Shown here one piece after another: positions 37,018 through 48,659 of a DNA stretch of 64,000 bases (positions are counted from its first letter, which is position 1; each line of letters opens with the position of its first letter). The notes below the pieces were generated by a model that worked only from the letters and a program-made list of their open reading frames with translations, searched no databases and was not told the DNA's origin. The stretch comes from Augochlora pura. Lineage: Eukaryota; Arthropoda; Insecta; Hymenoptera; Halictidae. Position numbers and translations under genes: made by a program. The stretch lies in contig NC_135774.1 in assembly GCF_028453695.1 (NCBI RefSeq), forward strand, positions 1,798,001 through 1,862,000. Direction: 5' to 3'.

Positions 37018-37437
37018 TGTACCCTAATTTAATGTAATTCTAACTTAATTTGCAACAGTCTCGAAGCTGATCTAAAATCTGCTCGAAATTCACCCTCGTT
37101 TCGTTCTGGTTACAACTAATCCTTGGTAACTCTAAAATAAAACGCGACGGTACGGTATAATTTCGAGAAGATTGTCAAGCGATTTTAAACGAATTTTCTC
37201 GAACCGTCCATCAAACAGATCCACGAAGTTTGTTAGAGGTAACTGGTTGAAACGTGCTTTGTACAGCAGGTTGAAAACCAGGGCGAAACGAGTTACTAAA
37301 GAGGCTAATATAAAATTGATTGCGGTGGAGTGAGGACACGGAGGAAGAGGATTCGACGAATTCGATTCAACCGTCTTCGAAAGATTCGCAGCAACGTGGG
37401 CTAGACGTGCCCAATAAATTCTTACAAATCTCTGTAC

Positions 37438-37442
37438 CGAGG

Positions 37443-37468
<26 letters not shown>
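37438..37468. repeat. GA microsatellite
   Basis: A GA run followed by purine-rich sequence and a second GA run at 37521-37542, in intron 1. Confidence 0.9.
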
Positions 37469-37473
<5 letters not shown>

Positions 37474-40400
37474 ATAGAGAACGGAAGGGATGGAGAAAGA
37501 AAAAGAAAGCGCAGGAGAAACAGAGAGAGAGAGAGAGAGAGATTTGGTCGATCCGATTGTCGGACCGAGTCTTTTGTTTGCAGAGCAACTACTCTAACGA
37601 ATTGAGCTATCCAGGTCGCCGATGGATTCTTTTCCACGGTAAGCCTGATTTTCGAAATGGCTGCCGCCTATAAAATAGCGGTTAAATCCGCGGCGCGGTC
37701 CTTGCGAGCGCATAATCTAAACGGGATTTCATTCGCGCGTAGTCCCGGGCGAGCCGATCGCGCGTTCGACACTCGATAAACTCGGGCTTTGGCCTCGAGC
37801 CGCGACGGCAACGGTGACGACGGCATCGAGCACTCGGGGAAAAACAGAATTTTGACTCGGTGACCCTACACGGTGGAGAGCCACATGGGAACTTAACCTA
37901 CTTTCACTGCCTCCTCGGCATCCTACGGGGGCCGAGACCCTTCGCCGTCAGATTTCTCCCTCGCAGCATCTAAAATCGTATTTTATGCAATATTCATTTT
38001 ATTATTCCTCGAGTGCGTCGATTGTACAGGGAAACGTTCCATCCGCCCCCGTCGTTCCTATAGAATAAGGATAACAGTTCCGCGAAAAGACTTTGTACTA
38101 AAAGTACTGGTTTATGCAAATTTACATTTTCCTATTCCCTTAAGCTCCAAGCATAACAGAACTTCGCTTTGCGCTTTACTGCCTTCAATTACGAAAAATG
38201 CAATAGACTCTCGCCCCGGGTTCGCCTCAATTTCGAAGGGAGAAATACTTATTGAAATGCCCCGGGGATGTTTTAATTCAAGTGCCTTTCGTATTTATCA
38301 GGACCATCGGCTCTCGTCCGTCGCCTTTGCATTGCCCGTGTACCGTATCACGTTGTAATTGCACTATCGCCGATTGAAAATGGCAGCCGGTTTTCGAGCG
38401 TCCCCAATTACTTGAAGGGGCACCGGAGAAAATTGAAAAATAATTTTCGTTCCCGTTCTCGCGGATCCGGACAGCGTCCCGATTATGCACAATTACGGGT
38501 CCCGTATTAGCCGTAGCAAAACATCGTTTTCCCGCATTAATGCCGCGAATGGCTCGGCAGTAATACTAAAAGGCATGGAGCTTTTAATATGGTTCGAAAG
38601 ACCTTGGGAATTCGTGGACGCGTGAAAGCCCACGGCGCGCTTACGAGCTCGCGAGCTCGGTAATGATCGGTGTTTTCCGAATAAAATTCCGGCGGTATGT
38701 AAACGGACGCGACGAGACAATGCTCGCGACCCGCGTACAGGCGCGGGGACCGTGGACCTGTGTGTCTGTGAGCTTCTGTTCCCGGGGCACGATCAGGACT
38801 CAATCTACTTAATGCGTCCGCTTGTTGCGCCGGGACATTCTACTTCATTGATCCGGCGATGTCTCCTCTACACGTAAGCCCCGGGAATGAAGCCTTTTCA
38901 AACAGAGATACTATTTCGGTGGGCGGTATCGATTACATCGCAGCATTTTGTCCTTTAATATTTCCCCCACCGGATTCTTTCAGTTTCGACGAATAGGACG
39001 GAGACGAGCCAATTACCGTGCCTCTGTTAACAGCGTTCGCTATTTCACCGAACACGTCCGGTATTTTCTAAAGCATTCTTTTCTAAGCATGCGAGCTATA
39101 CAATCTCGCGAATTCGTTCTCGAAAAGTCGCGACCGTTTTCGCGACGCTCGCGAGTTTAATTTTAACTTGAAAATTACTAAAAAAGGTTCGGTAATTGTT
39201 CTTGCGATGATTAGGTTGGGTCACAGTAACTGGCCACTGTTTCCTGTAAATTCGTAACTTGCGTTTCCGCCAAAGCTTTTCGAAAGACAGCGCCGCGCGT
39301 CGCTTCGTTGCCTGTCGCAAGACGGGAACGCGGGGAATTAACGAGGCGCATCCGACCCGTTAAGCCTGTCCGGGGGAAACAAATCAATGCGTAAGATAAG
39401 CAGAAGTAACACCTGGCGGGTCTGGGCGCGCGCGCGCGGCAAAGTTATGCGAAACGAGATTTCAGGCCGCGCACGGAACGCGCGCGGCACCCGGCGTGCT
39501 TTATTACCGCGCTTAAATGTTATATTGTACTCATACGGGGGCGCAGTTTGTTACGCGGGTGTCCATGCGCGCGCGGGCGGTCTAACGCCCGAAATATTTA
39601 CCGTTGCGCATCGGCCAGTGCATTAAACTGCAAACATGATTTATGCACGGGCACACGTGGCAAATTTTATTTACGCCGACCCGGCCGTTTCGTTTGCATT
39701 GCAAAGAGCCCCATCGCGGCCCCGTCACCGTTATTAGTTGCCTCGGCCCAAGTAAAACTCTCGGAAAAGAGGGGGCGGGGGCGACGATTGAACGCGTTGT
39801 CCGGCTAATTCGTAACGACCCGCGGGCTCTTGTAATGCATCGTTAATACACGGCGGAACGAGCAGTCGGCTCTCTTTAAATAAATTTTCGTGCGAGCGCG
39901 TCGAACGCGGATACACCGAGGCGTACCGTAACAAAATTCGCTCCGCGTCGTAACAAAAATAATTAATAATCACGCTTACGGTATTAACCAACGCCTCTGC
40001 CCGTGTGATCACCGCCGGGTTTCCCCATGGCCTATAAACATTTTCTCGATTACGCCTGGCCAGCGCGCGCCACTGTCGTCGCCGCTGTTAATTAAAGTCC
40101 GCGTTTATAGATTGTAAAAATTGTTCGGAAAGTACCGCAATGCGGGCTATCCAGTTCGATGGAATTTAATACGATTTTTGAGCGTATCGCGTCGGCGAGA
40201 TAAAGTTCTATTGAATTCTATCGCGAGGGGAAAATTTGTTTAAACAACGACGGCCGGGGGCGTAAACGTGTTCGCAGAGTCTGTTCGGTAACGGGGCGGT
40301 GTATCGTGTGCCGGCCCGGATAATCGAGCGCCGATATACTCGTCGCAGTGATATCACCGCTCGGCACCGTGTCGCAAAGACGTCTGACCACGGCTGACCT

Positions 40401-40566
40401 TTTCTACTTACTTCAACCTTCTTGCGCAAATTCGTGTCAATTCACCTAAAAGTGGACCTCTATTTTTAAACCTTCCACGTACCAGCGCCGCACGGTCGCG
40501 CGTTTTCCACACGATCTTTTGCCGTGGAGAAGGTCACGTGATAATAATTTTTTAAAACAGAGGAGC

Positions 40567-40586
40567 ACCGCCGCCGCCGCCGCCGC
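40567..40586. repeat. CCG trinucleotide repeat
   Basis: Six to seven CCG units in intron 1. Confidence 0.9.
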
Positions 40587-41337
40587 GAAATTACGGAAAG
40601 AACGCCGGCGGTTTTAACGAGGTACTCCCGGCCGAGATAATTGAATGCCACTAATTTCGAATTACAGCTCATCCGTGGTTATAATTCTTTATCCTTAATT
40701 GGATGTTCATTTCGCGTTTCGCATTAATTAAGCAAACAAACGGCCGCGTTAAATGCGAGGGGCCGGCAACGCGCAGATGTTTTCCTGGCGAATCTCCTGC
40801 GAAAATGTGGGAGGGGGAAGTCGCGTGAATGAGACCGGATTCAACGTTTTCCGCCACGGTTTTACCAAACGGGTTCCGCGGGCCAGCATCAGCGCGGCAC
40901 GATTTCGCGAACACCTTGTATAGGGTGCGGTCGTAATGATGGTGTAGCTTTACCGAGCGAACTCGAGGTTTGCGGGTGGCGGCTAATGAGAATTCGTGAG
41001 ACTCGGCGCGCATAGGAGGAGGCCTTCGACTGCTGCCAGCCTGCCAATTATGTTGCGTTTATACGAACATTTTGCACACGGCGCCGACTTAGCTGCAAAT
41101 CTTTATGCAAATCTTCGTTCCCGCGGAATACATACTTGGCGCGCGCGCGCGCCAAATTGAATCGACTGTAATCCGGTTTCGAGACGGCGGACCGGAAACA
41201 AACTAAAGATTAACTTTCCGCTGAATTTCGAGCGTTTTGCGCGGTCGAGAACGCGAACTCGACTGCTCCCATAATCTCTCGCCTAATTGTAAACACTCAG
41301 CGGAACGACTCCCTCTCTCGTTCATTTTACGCGAACA

Positions 41338-41363
41338 AGAGAGAGAGAGAGAGAGAGAAAGAG
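41338..41363. repeat. GA microsatellite
   Basis: A near-perfect GA run in intron 1. Confidence 0.9.
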
Positions 41364-42636
41364 GTAGGCACCCGTCGATTTATCAATGCAATCCCTTCGG
41401 AACGGCGTAGGCTAACGTATGCACATAATTTCCCCTTTCTTCGGATCCGAAAAGTCTGCCGATCGATCGGCACCCGGTTGTAGAAACGGCGGAAGACGTT
41501 CCACGGCGCATGAGAATCGGCTAAACATTTCAAATCCCGAGGAATCCGATCGAAACGCATATCGGCGGGGGCCCGCGCGCGTTCCCCGTCTCGAAAACCA
41601 GGTCCCCGGCTCTTAACACGATTTTTCCCCGCGACGTAATGTATCGGCGAAGAATATAGAAAAGCCCTGTTAAGCGGGACCCTTTCAGGCTTATCGGGTC
41701 GTGAAATAAGATCGAGCCCGCGCGCGGGGGCTCCCGTTTGAAGCGGGAAGTGTGTCTCGTTATGAAAAGTGTCTACTCGTGTTCGACGGGTCCCGCAGCC
41801 ATTCATAATGCTCTCGTTAAAGTATGCCACTCGAAATTATTGAGTTTCAGGTGCAATTTCGGCGCGGTGAAACGGTAATTCGATGGCAATAATGGTCGGC
41901 CGTCAAGAGTCCCCTGTTAATCGACATCGAGCCGGCTATTTTGCGCGCTCGTCGCAAATATTATAATCGCGCGAACGGCCACGGCCCATTCGAAACATAT
42001 ATATATATTTGTACATGTATATATTTGTACGTGAATATATATTTGCGCGTAATTTACAAGCGTGGGCCAGTTTAATTGCAGATTAACAGCTCCGGCGTGG
42101 CGGTGGAACCGGGCCGGATGTGCCGTGCGCCGCCGTGAAATTCGCGGACGTTTCTTTTTCGATTTGCATGGGAAACGAGCCGCACTTTGTAATACTTGAA
42201 AGGCGGATGAACGAATTGCCAGCGAAATTACAGGCCGCGGGAGCGCAGCGAGCCGCGGATTAAAATTACGGTTAACAATCGCGCGTCAAAGAACCGTCGC
42301 GTTGCGCAAACGGAAAAAGTTTCGAATATCTTGCGTCGTATTCTCTCTCTTTCTCTTTCTCTCTCTCTTTTCCTCTGTTTCTTCTCTGTCCACGCTATTC
42401 GGAAACAATACGGCCGGATAATTATCCGCCGTACATTGGGAAAGTTCGCCGATAAATTGCAAAATTGGGTGCGTCCGACGGGAACCGATGCTTTCCCGCC
42501 GCGTGAAAACGGGAATCGAATTATTATAGCGCACAGAGTTCTCGAACGACGAAATAGCGAGCGGAAACCTTTGAAATCGAGCCTTCGTCGGTGATGAAGG
42601 AATTATATTTGTCCCGAGAATAGTGCGCATTTGGAA

Positions 42637-42768
42637 AAGTTTCGGAAACGAAGAAATTATCTCCGTTTAAAAATGCCTGCAAAATTCTCAAAGATATAGT
42701 AAGTTTCTGAAACGAAGAAATTATCACCATTTAAAAATGCCTGCAAAATTCTCAAAGATATAGTAAAG
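42637..42768. repeat. 64-bp tandem duplication
   Basis: Two copies begin AAGTTTCGGAAACGAAG (42637) and AAGTTTCTGAAACGAAG (42701) and share TTTAAAAATGCCTGCAAAAT with only a few differences. The duplication is young and intronic. Confidence 0.95.
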
Positions 42769-43318
42769 TTCGAATTCGCGATCGACGACACCAAACGCCC
42801 GGAAGCAGAGATTTCTGATTAAATCGAGGCGAGCGCGTTAAGGTATCGGCGGTGACACGCGTTTTCCCGGGGGTTAATTGGACTGCCTCGGTCGCGAAAA
42901 TTTTTGACGTCAGCAGGAACGAGCGTTCCCGGGGCCGGGGCCGGGGGTGGAAGAGCCCCGATGCTCGGCGTGCCGTGAAAAATTGTACGGGCCGGGTATT
43001 AAAGGCGAACAAGGGGGAACGGTGTTAATGAAATACTGGGAAGAGGAGGAGGAGGTGGGGGAACGGAGTGCCGGGGCTAAAGATCGAAAAGGTGGGAAAA
43101 CTACTTAAACCGAGAAACAGAGACGAAACTCGGCGGGACCGCATTAGCACGTTAAATGGCTACATTAAGAACTTTATAGTTAATTCAGACTGTTTCGGCG
43201 TCGTTATTGCTTCCGGTGAATTTCATCGTTGGTCCGACGCTTGCTCCCAAGGGCCGGGGGTCTCCGGGAAAATGATCGATAATGCACGGCAAGCATCCGG
43301 TTTGTCGCACGAAGACGG

Positions 43319-43333
43319 CCCCCCCCCCCCCCC
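43319..43333. repeat. Poly-C run
   Basis: A C tract of 15 bases in intron 1. Confidence 0.9.
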
Positions 43334-43557
43334 GTTCCGTGAACTTTTACGAAGCCGTGTCAATTATTCAACGGTTTAAAGAGCCTCCGCCCGGTTAAAG
43401 TTGCATCCGATTGATAAAGCGATTTATTACGGGCGTCATCGTCGCCTAAGTTCACGACTATCCCTCTAAGCTGCTAACTTCTACAACATGCCGGCGATCA
43501 AGAAATTAATATTCATCTGGTCAGAATGCGAGAGAGCAAGAGAGCGTGAGAAGACGG

Positions 43558-43582
43558 GAGAGAGAGAGAGAGAGAGAGAGAA
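43558..43582. repeat. GA microsatellite
   Basis: A perfect GA run in intron 1. Confidence 0.95.
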
Positions 43583-43914
43583 GCGAGCTGCGATTCCTCC
43601 GAATGGAAAGTCATCCAATTTGAGGAACTTTTGCCACGGTAAAAGGAAACGTCAATGAAAAGGAACTGCCTTTAAAGAGCGTCGAGCTAATAAAACTGTT
43701 TCCTATCGATTTTTGAGCTACCTCGCGGAACCTGCGCCACGGAAATTTCCGTAAGCATTATGGATTGTAAGGGCGATCTGAATACAAAGAAGGCCTTTCT
43801 TTTGCGAGTACGCTGAAAGAACACTTTGTGCGACCAACAAAAGGTTATTTCCCCGCGCGGCTCCCACCGGGAACATTACTCGAAGCTAATAACCATTACC
43901 ATGTGGAAAACTTG

Positions 43915-43948
<34 letters not shown>
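43915..43948. repeat. CT microsatellite
   Basis: A perfect CT run of about 34 bp ending 11 bp before the first of two hairpins. Confidence 0.95.
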
Positions 43949-43949
<1 letters not shown>

Positions 43950-43959
43950 ACGTCACACT

Positions 43960-43983
43960 GTTGACCGGCTAAAGCCGGTCAAC
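43960..43983. other. Perfect hairpin (11-bp stem, 2-base loop)
   Basis: GTTGACCGGCT and AGCCGGTCAAC are exact reverse complements separated by AA. On DNA it is a near-perfect palindrome; as RNA the loop would open to four bases. A second hairpin follows 26 bp later. Confidence 0.9.
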
Positions 43984-44009
43984 TTCGTTAATGCAGCTTC
44001 CATGGCGGA

Positions 44010-44034
44010 AAATACTGAACAAAGATCAGTATTT
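44010..44034. other. Hairpin (9-bp stem, 7-base loop)
   Basis: AAATACTGA and TCAGTATTT pair around ACAAAGA. Its closeness to the stronger hairpin at 43960 is notable. No recognised RNA family was seen. Confidence 0.8.
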
Positions 44035-44999
44035 GCCTTCGAAGTTAAGCCCCGCGTGCAAGCGAGGCCGGGTACGAAGTTGGTCGAACAGAATTAGGTC
44101 TACGATTTAGCGTACGTGTTGAGTCAGGCACCGCTGGCATAATGGAATCGAGAGACGACTACCTTCCGCCGAATTGGATGACGCGAGAATCGCGGATAGC
44201 GAAAAACACCTGGTCGAATTAAGATTCTCCGCGACGCTAGTTGAACTCTGGAAGCTCCAACCTCCAGTATTTTAATGAAAATTTGCGGGACGACACCGGG
44301 GACTGTACACGCGCGCTCAAGGAGTCGGGAACATGTATGCTCGACGCAAAGTTTAGATTCGCTTTATATCCGGTTTGAGCCGCGGCTAAGATTGCGACAA
44401 AATGATAGGCGAAGTTCCGAGGTTTTCCTAGGAACGGACCATCGAGGAGCTAGAATCGAATACGTCCGTGTGCAGTCTTTGGTTTGCCGAGGTTGATCCG
44501 AGCAAACCCGACGGAGATCGATCGTGTAAATAAATGAAATTTCTGAGATAGTCTCTCTCTCTCTCTCTCTTTTCAGCGGCACGCGTTAGCCGGGACGCAT
44601 CCGAGGGACATCAGCGAGCGTCTACTCGTAGAATATCGATGAGTCCGTAGTACGTCCGTTCCGCGAGGCTCCAGCTGGATTACTGCGCCTTAAACTCTTT
44701 ACGGCTGATTGAAGTCGAAGCGACGGTATCATTAAGCACCGGCCAGGCCAGTAAAAGGGGATCCCGGTGCCTCGGTGTCCTGGAGGTCGCCTATAAAACT
44801 GATCCAAGACGTTCGACCCTTAACGACAAGCCTATAGACGCGTTACGTTCGACAAAGCGGCGATTACGATGCCGCTCGCGCTGTCCTCGTCTCTCGAGAG
44901 ATCGTTCTGCCCGCGGCGTTCCGCGTTCTATTCGAGCAACGGAACGCAAACAAAACTGTTCCTCATCGTCCTACGCTCAGGGAAAAGAATACGAAAAAC

Positions 45000-45230
45000 G
45001 CGGATTCGAGCCTCTGATTGAGAGCGAATATTTGCGCATTTTTTTCCCCGAGATAAATGCAGAGCGCCGGGTCGCCGAATTTCGTAGGCTTATTTAACAG
45101 GGTTCGGACAATGTGCTCAAATTTTTGCTGATAAGCGAGATCAGTTTTTTTCCAAAATACAGAGCTTCGAATTTTAGCTTTTTGGTGAACGCTTTGCTGG
45201 TCTCGCGGGCTAATATTCAAGTTTAGCAAT
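45000..45230. repeat. Possible diverged copy of the inverted-motif repeat
   Basis: TTTTTTTCCAAAATACAGAGCTTCGAATTTTAGC (from 45144) parallels TTTTTTTTGGCAAAGTTACAGAGCTTCGAATTTTTG at 48762 in base order and spacing. No second half was recognised. Confidence 0.35.
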
Positions 45231-45718
45231 TTTTTATGAAAAATCTGTTGGGTATTGTATCGTCATATTTGGTAGACTCATTGTTCCGTGTTCAAAAATT
45301 GTGGAAAAATTGTTTGGAACGTGAATGGAGAATTATTCGAATGTTAAATTAGCAACCAAATGGAATTCTACTCGAAATATCTAAATATCTACTCGAAACG
45401 ATTCGAGTAAAGGCGAACGTCCGGTTCGAAGACCACTACAAATATTTCGCGAACGAGAATGGTCCCAGCGGTACGAGTCGTCCCTTTTTAGCGGACCAAT
45501 GGACCCTCGTATCGCCGCAATTAATGACTTCGTTCTAGGACGTCCACCGAATGCATCTACAAAGCTCGGCAGCGCTGCCCCGGCCGCGCCACGAAATTTC
45601 GCAATTGATCTGTACCGTCGGTGGACCGAGGACGCGCCATCGACCGAAAGAGCAAGAAAAAAAATCAATTTGCAGCCCGTTAGAGCGAGGAGAGCCCCGA
45701 AGGCTCGGTTGTACTCAC

Positions 45719-45851
45719 CGGTTCGCACCAGCACGTTCAGCAGGATTGATAGGACGAGAGTGGTGACCCGGTACCCGTGTATTATGATCATCAGCCACCT
45801 CGATACGCTGAATCCCGCGTCGTGCCATAGACCCGTGCCCTCGTGTACCAT
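45719..45851 (-). CDS. dpr13: Dpr exon 1: start codon and hydrophobic leader
   Basis: The exon encodes 44 residues plus one base, from MVHEGTGLWHDAG to LNVLVRT. Residues 19-42 form a hydrophobic run (RWLMIIIHGYRVTTLVLSIL) that fits a signal peptide or signal anchor with a long polar N-region. The donor is a consensus gtgagt from 45718, and its phase (one base of a codon left) fits exon 2. I chose the ATG at 45851 because it is the only in-frame ATG in this open stretch; the frame is open upstream to about 45920 with only a GTG, and the ATG at 45916 is in another frame. Context is good (A at -3, G at +4). I have less family support here because leader exons are poorly conserved; the evidence is splice phase, hydrophobicity and position. 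An extra unrecognised small exon between this and exon 2 is possible but not required. Confidence 0.72.
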
Positions 45852-46132
45852 ATTTTTCTGGCTCGCCCTTTCTCGGCCACCTTGCCTCCGATTGCCTGCT
45901 CGTCGCCCGGCCTCATTCACCGTCGTTCACGGACTCGAGCGCTGAGCCCAGGCTGAAACCCGTTCCGCCCCGGGTTTTATCGGCGATTGAAAAGCGTCCT
46001 CGAACCAACGGGAGAGGGTTGCCTCGCCGCCAGTTCCCGACAACTTTCTTCTTACGTGCTCGCGAACTCGGTCTGCAAAATGTACTTTCGCTGAAGAAAC
46101 TGTGGAATCGAGGCTGAGAGGGAGGAAGAGTA

Positions 46133-46170
46133 GAAGAGAGAGGGATAGAGAGAGAGAGAGAGAGAGCGAG
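46133..46170. promoter_or_regulatory. GA tract about 280 bp upstream of the dpr start codon
   Basis: A run of GA repeats with a few interruptions lies just 5' of the coding start (minus-strand gene). In insects GA-rich tracts near promoters can bind GAGA-type factors. Here the tract may equally be one of the many microsatellites of the window. The regulatory role is inference. Confidence 0.25.
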
Positions 46171-46981
46171 CGAGGATCAGAGACAGTGAAAAAGAGGGAT
46201 GGGGGGTATCGTGAAAAAGAAAGGGAAAACAGAGAAACAAGGCATCGGAACACGTAAATCTTTTCTCTGGCCGTTTCGTGTATCGTTTCCGGTCGCGGTA
46301 TTGTTGCCGGACCGGGGCATGCCCCCGGTCAGATTGATTAGTGTACCGGCGGTTAGAGGGAAAAGTTTCTAGTTGCCGTGGTAACCCCGGCGCACGGCCG
46401 AGAGCTAAAAGATCCTCGCGCTCGCCGCGGCAACTTAGCGGGGATCAATCCGGCGGCGCAGATATTGCTCGAGTTTATAGAGTTTCCGGGAAAGCGTTGC
46501 ACGGCGAGAGGTGCCCGCGTAGCGTACCGGCGCGGTAACTATCGTTAACGACGAATCGAAAGTTGCGGGCGGCCGGGACTATTCGTTCGCGTCTGGTCGG
46601 ACGGCGGAACGCGCGTCGCGTCGCGTCGCGGGCGTCGCGCGACGTCGCCTCGCGAGGGAACCCAGTTTCCTGGGTCTTATCGAGATCGAGGAGAGAAGGT
46701 ATAGGTCACCGAACGCTCTTCTCAGCCCTGGCAAGTTGCTCTCGGTGGCTCGAGTTGCTATTGTTCCACGGCTATAGATTACGCCCCTCTCCGGTACGCT
46801 TCGGAGACGGCCGCCGCGCCGGTAGTTCGTTGTTCCCTCCGCGGCCTCGCCCCCGCCCCCCCGCCCCCCTCCCCCGCTGCCGTCCGTCCGCCGGATGCGT
46901 CGCTGCAACGAACTCGAAGATACACGTGTCGAAACGCTCGACGGACTTCGCTGTTTCGTGATATCGTTGAAGTTCCCCCGC

Positions 46982-47030
46982 CGGTGGAGGAGGAGGAGGA
47001 GGAGGAGGAGGAGGAGGAGGAGGTGGAGCG
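46982..47030. repeat. GGA trinucleotide repeat
   Basis: About 12 GGA units end with GGTGGAG. Long Leu- or Glu-rich frames across it are repeat-derived. Confidence 0.95.
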
Positions 47031-47379
47031 GCGGCAGACTCTGCGGCAAGCCTCTCAACGATATCCTTTCGCAGTAAAGTTAATGGCGCGCCTCCGGCGA
47101 AGGGACTTTCTTGCTCGCGCCCCCGTTCCTCCTCATTCAGCCCTTGTTCGCGGGCGGCAACGTTTTCCGGGCGCAACGCTGCCCGGCGCACGTACCCTGC
47201 ACGTTATCAGAAATACAAGACGCTCCGGGCCATTGAAACGGAACGTTCTTTTTCTCGAGTGGCTTTCAGCGTTCCGCGTTGCCTGCCGGTCCACTGCCAA
47301 AGGCTACTTCCCGTCGGAAGAGCTCTGATTTTCTTTGCCAGCCGCGGCACCGACGAGAACAGAGAGCGAGCGAGCTAGA

Positions 47380-47411
47380 GAGGGAGAGAGAGAGGGAGAG
47401 AGAGAGAGAAG
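47380..47411. repeat. GA microsatellite
   Basis: GA repeats with GGGA interruptions upstream of the dpr gene. Confidence 0.9.
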
Positions 47412-48659
47412 GGGGAACAGCCCCCGGAACCAGCCGGAAGACACCCGGTCCACGGAAAATATCCCAGAGACTTTTCCACGGTTGGCTTCGATGCTTTTAG
47501 TCCGCTTAATTTCTATCGTTAATATTATCTTTCACCGGACCCGACCGTCGATTCCGTCGACTATTCCGCCGGATGCTAACCTAACGCCGCTCTCCGCCTG
47601 CGTTAACAGAGATAACGATTACGGCTGAAACACTACCCTGCCGTTCGCGGCCCCGGTAAAACTGTTCCCTGCGCCGTGCCAAGTACCACGACGTTCGCGA
47701 TCCGATCAAACATCCATGTCTATACATTTTATTTTAGATCGGCTTTGGGGCATGAGAATATTTGCATAGAATTCATTATCTCTATTTTTTAATATCCTCT
47801 CTTTTTTAACGTCTTTCCCCAATGCCAACGAACAAGGAAAATTACTTTAATGAATTATTTTAATAATAAATATTTCCGCACTGTCCAGCGCTTGTAACGC
47901 CTCCTCGGATTTCTACGCAATATCTGGCGGAATATACGGCTGGATCCGCAACAATGGCCATTCTCAGCGCCGGCTGCGGAATCCTTTTTAATCGGAGATA
48001 GCGTCCAAAGAGTGCGGAGCTGCTACGGAGCGCCGGGTTATCACGGGCCGATGCCGACGCGTGAAAACTCGACGATCGTTGGTTGACACGGCTAATATTC
48101 GCTCGCAGCGGACCCTCGACTCGCCTACTTTTCCCCGCCGCCTCATTTACGGACGCCTCAACCGCTTCGCGGCGACTCGACGCGCGCTCCGCTTGCTACT
48201 CCTCGGTTCCGCTCGCGTTCCCGCGTCGCCGCCGCGATTACAGAACTCTCTGTTCGCCGCGACGACGGCGGAACGTTTCCGATTCAGCCGCGCGCGATTT
48301 TCGATCGCCGCCGGCAGATAGCCCGGCGTTCGACGAGCTTTCAGCGCGTTTAACGCCGCGACGGAACGCGGCGAAATGGTCGCGCGTTCGTTCGATCGTG
48401 GCAGCTCGAGCCGTGTTTGTTGCGTCGCGCGTCGCTCGACCGTGTTTAGACAAAAGCGATTTCGGCGACGCGATATTCAATTGGGCTAGCGATTTGATTC
48501 GATAGTAATGAACGATCGCCGTGTCAAATTGCACCCGCGGCATCAGAATGTCGAAATTAATTGATAATCTGCGACCAAATTTACTGACGGCCCTATTCGC
48601 TGCGAGCGCGCTCCAGATTCCGAAGAAAGAATCGCACGGGATATACCTCGGCTTCTCTG

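Larger units (their letters stand above)
24557..45718 (-). other. dpr13: Intron 1 of the dpr gene (21.2 kb)
   Basis: The donor is at 45718 and the acceptor ends at 24557. It contains a 161-bp tandem triplication, the second minisatellite array, two TTAA-flanked elements, many GA/CT microsatellites and two hairpins, annotated separately. Elsewhere (24600-27000, 30000-31000, 34150-36800, 38000-42600, 42800-43900, 44040-45000) I see only GC-rich intronic sequence without a supportable gene. Confidence 0.7.
1..45851 (-). other. dpr13: Gene body of a Dpr-family Ig cell-surface protein (5' part, incomplete)
   Basis: This is the span from the start codon to the window edge. Three exons (45851-45719, 24556-24363, 676-463) join in phase: exon 1 ends after one base of a codon, exon 2 opens with AG to complete a Glu codon and ends on a full ATG codon, and exon 3 opens with GTG (Val) and ends after one base. 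Each junction has a GT donor or AG acceptor. The joined protein runs leader, then a linker, then a complete first Ig domain. Intron 1 is 21,162 bp and intron 2 is 23,686 bp; intron 3 leaves the window. The second Ig domain and C-terminal membrane anchor expected for the family are missing because the gene continues beyond position 1. The 5'UTR and promoter are not resolved. Very long introns are usual for neuronal Ig-superfamily genes in insects. Family assignment is strong; the paralogue (Dpr13-like) rests on remembered similarity. Confidence 0.85.

Noticed and set aside
39205..39230. ATTAGGTTGGGTCACAG as a possible mariner end or telomere repeat
   Set aside because: Only the first 9 bases resemble a mariner terminus, and there is no TTAGG tandem array or matching opposite end.
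45916..45916. ATG at 45916 as a possible upstream start for the dpr gene
   Set aside because: It is out of frame with the leader exon; the in-frame upstream codon at 45920 is GTG.
46579..47058. Minus-strand frame with a long poly-Leu stretch resembling a signal peptide
   Set aside because: The Leu run is simply the GGA/TCC trinucleotide repeat at 46982-47030. The rest has no resemblance to a known protein.
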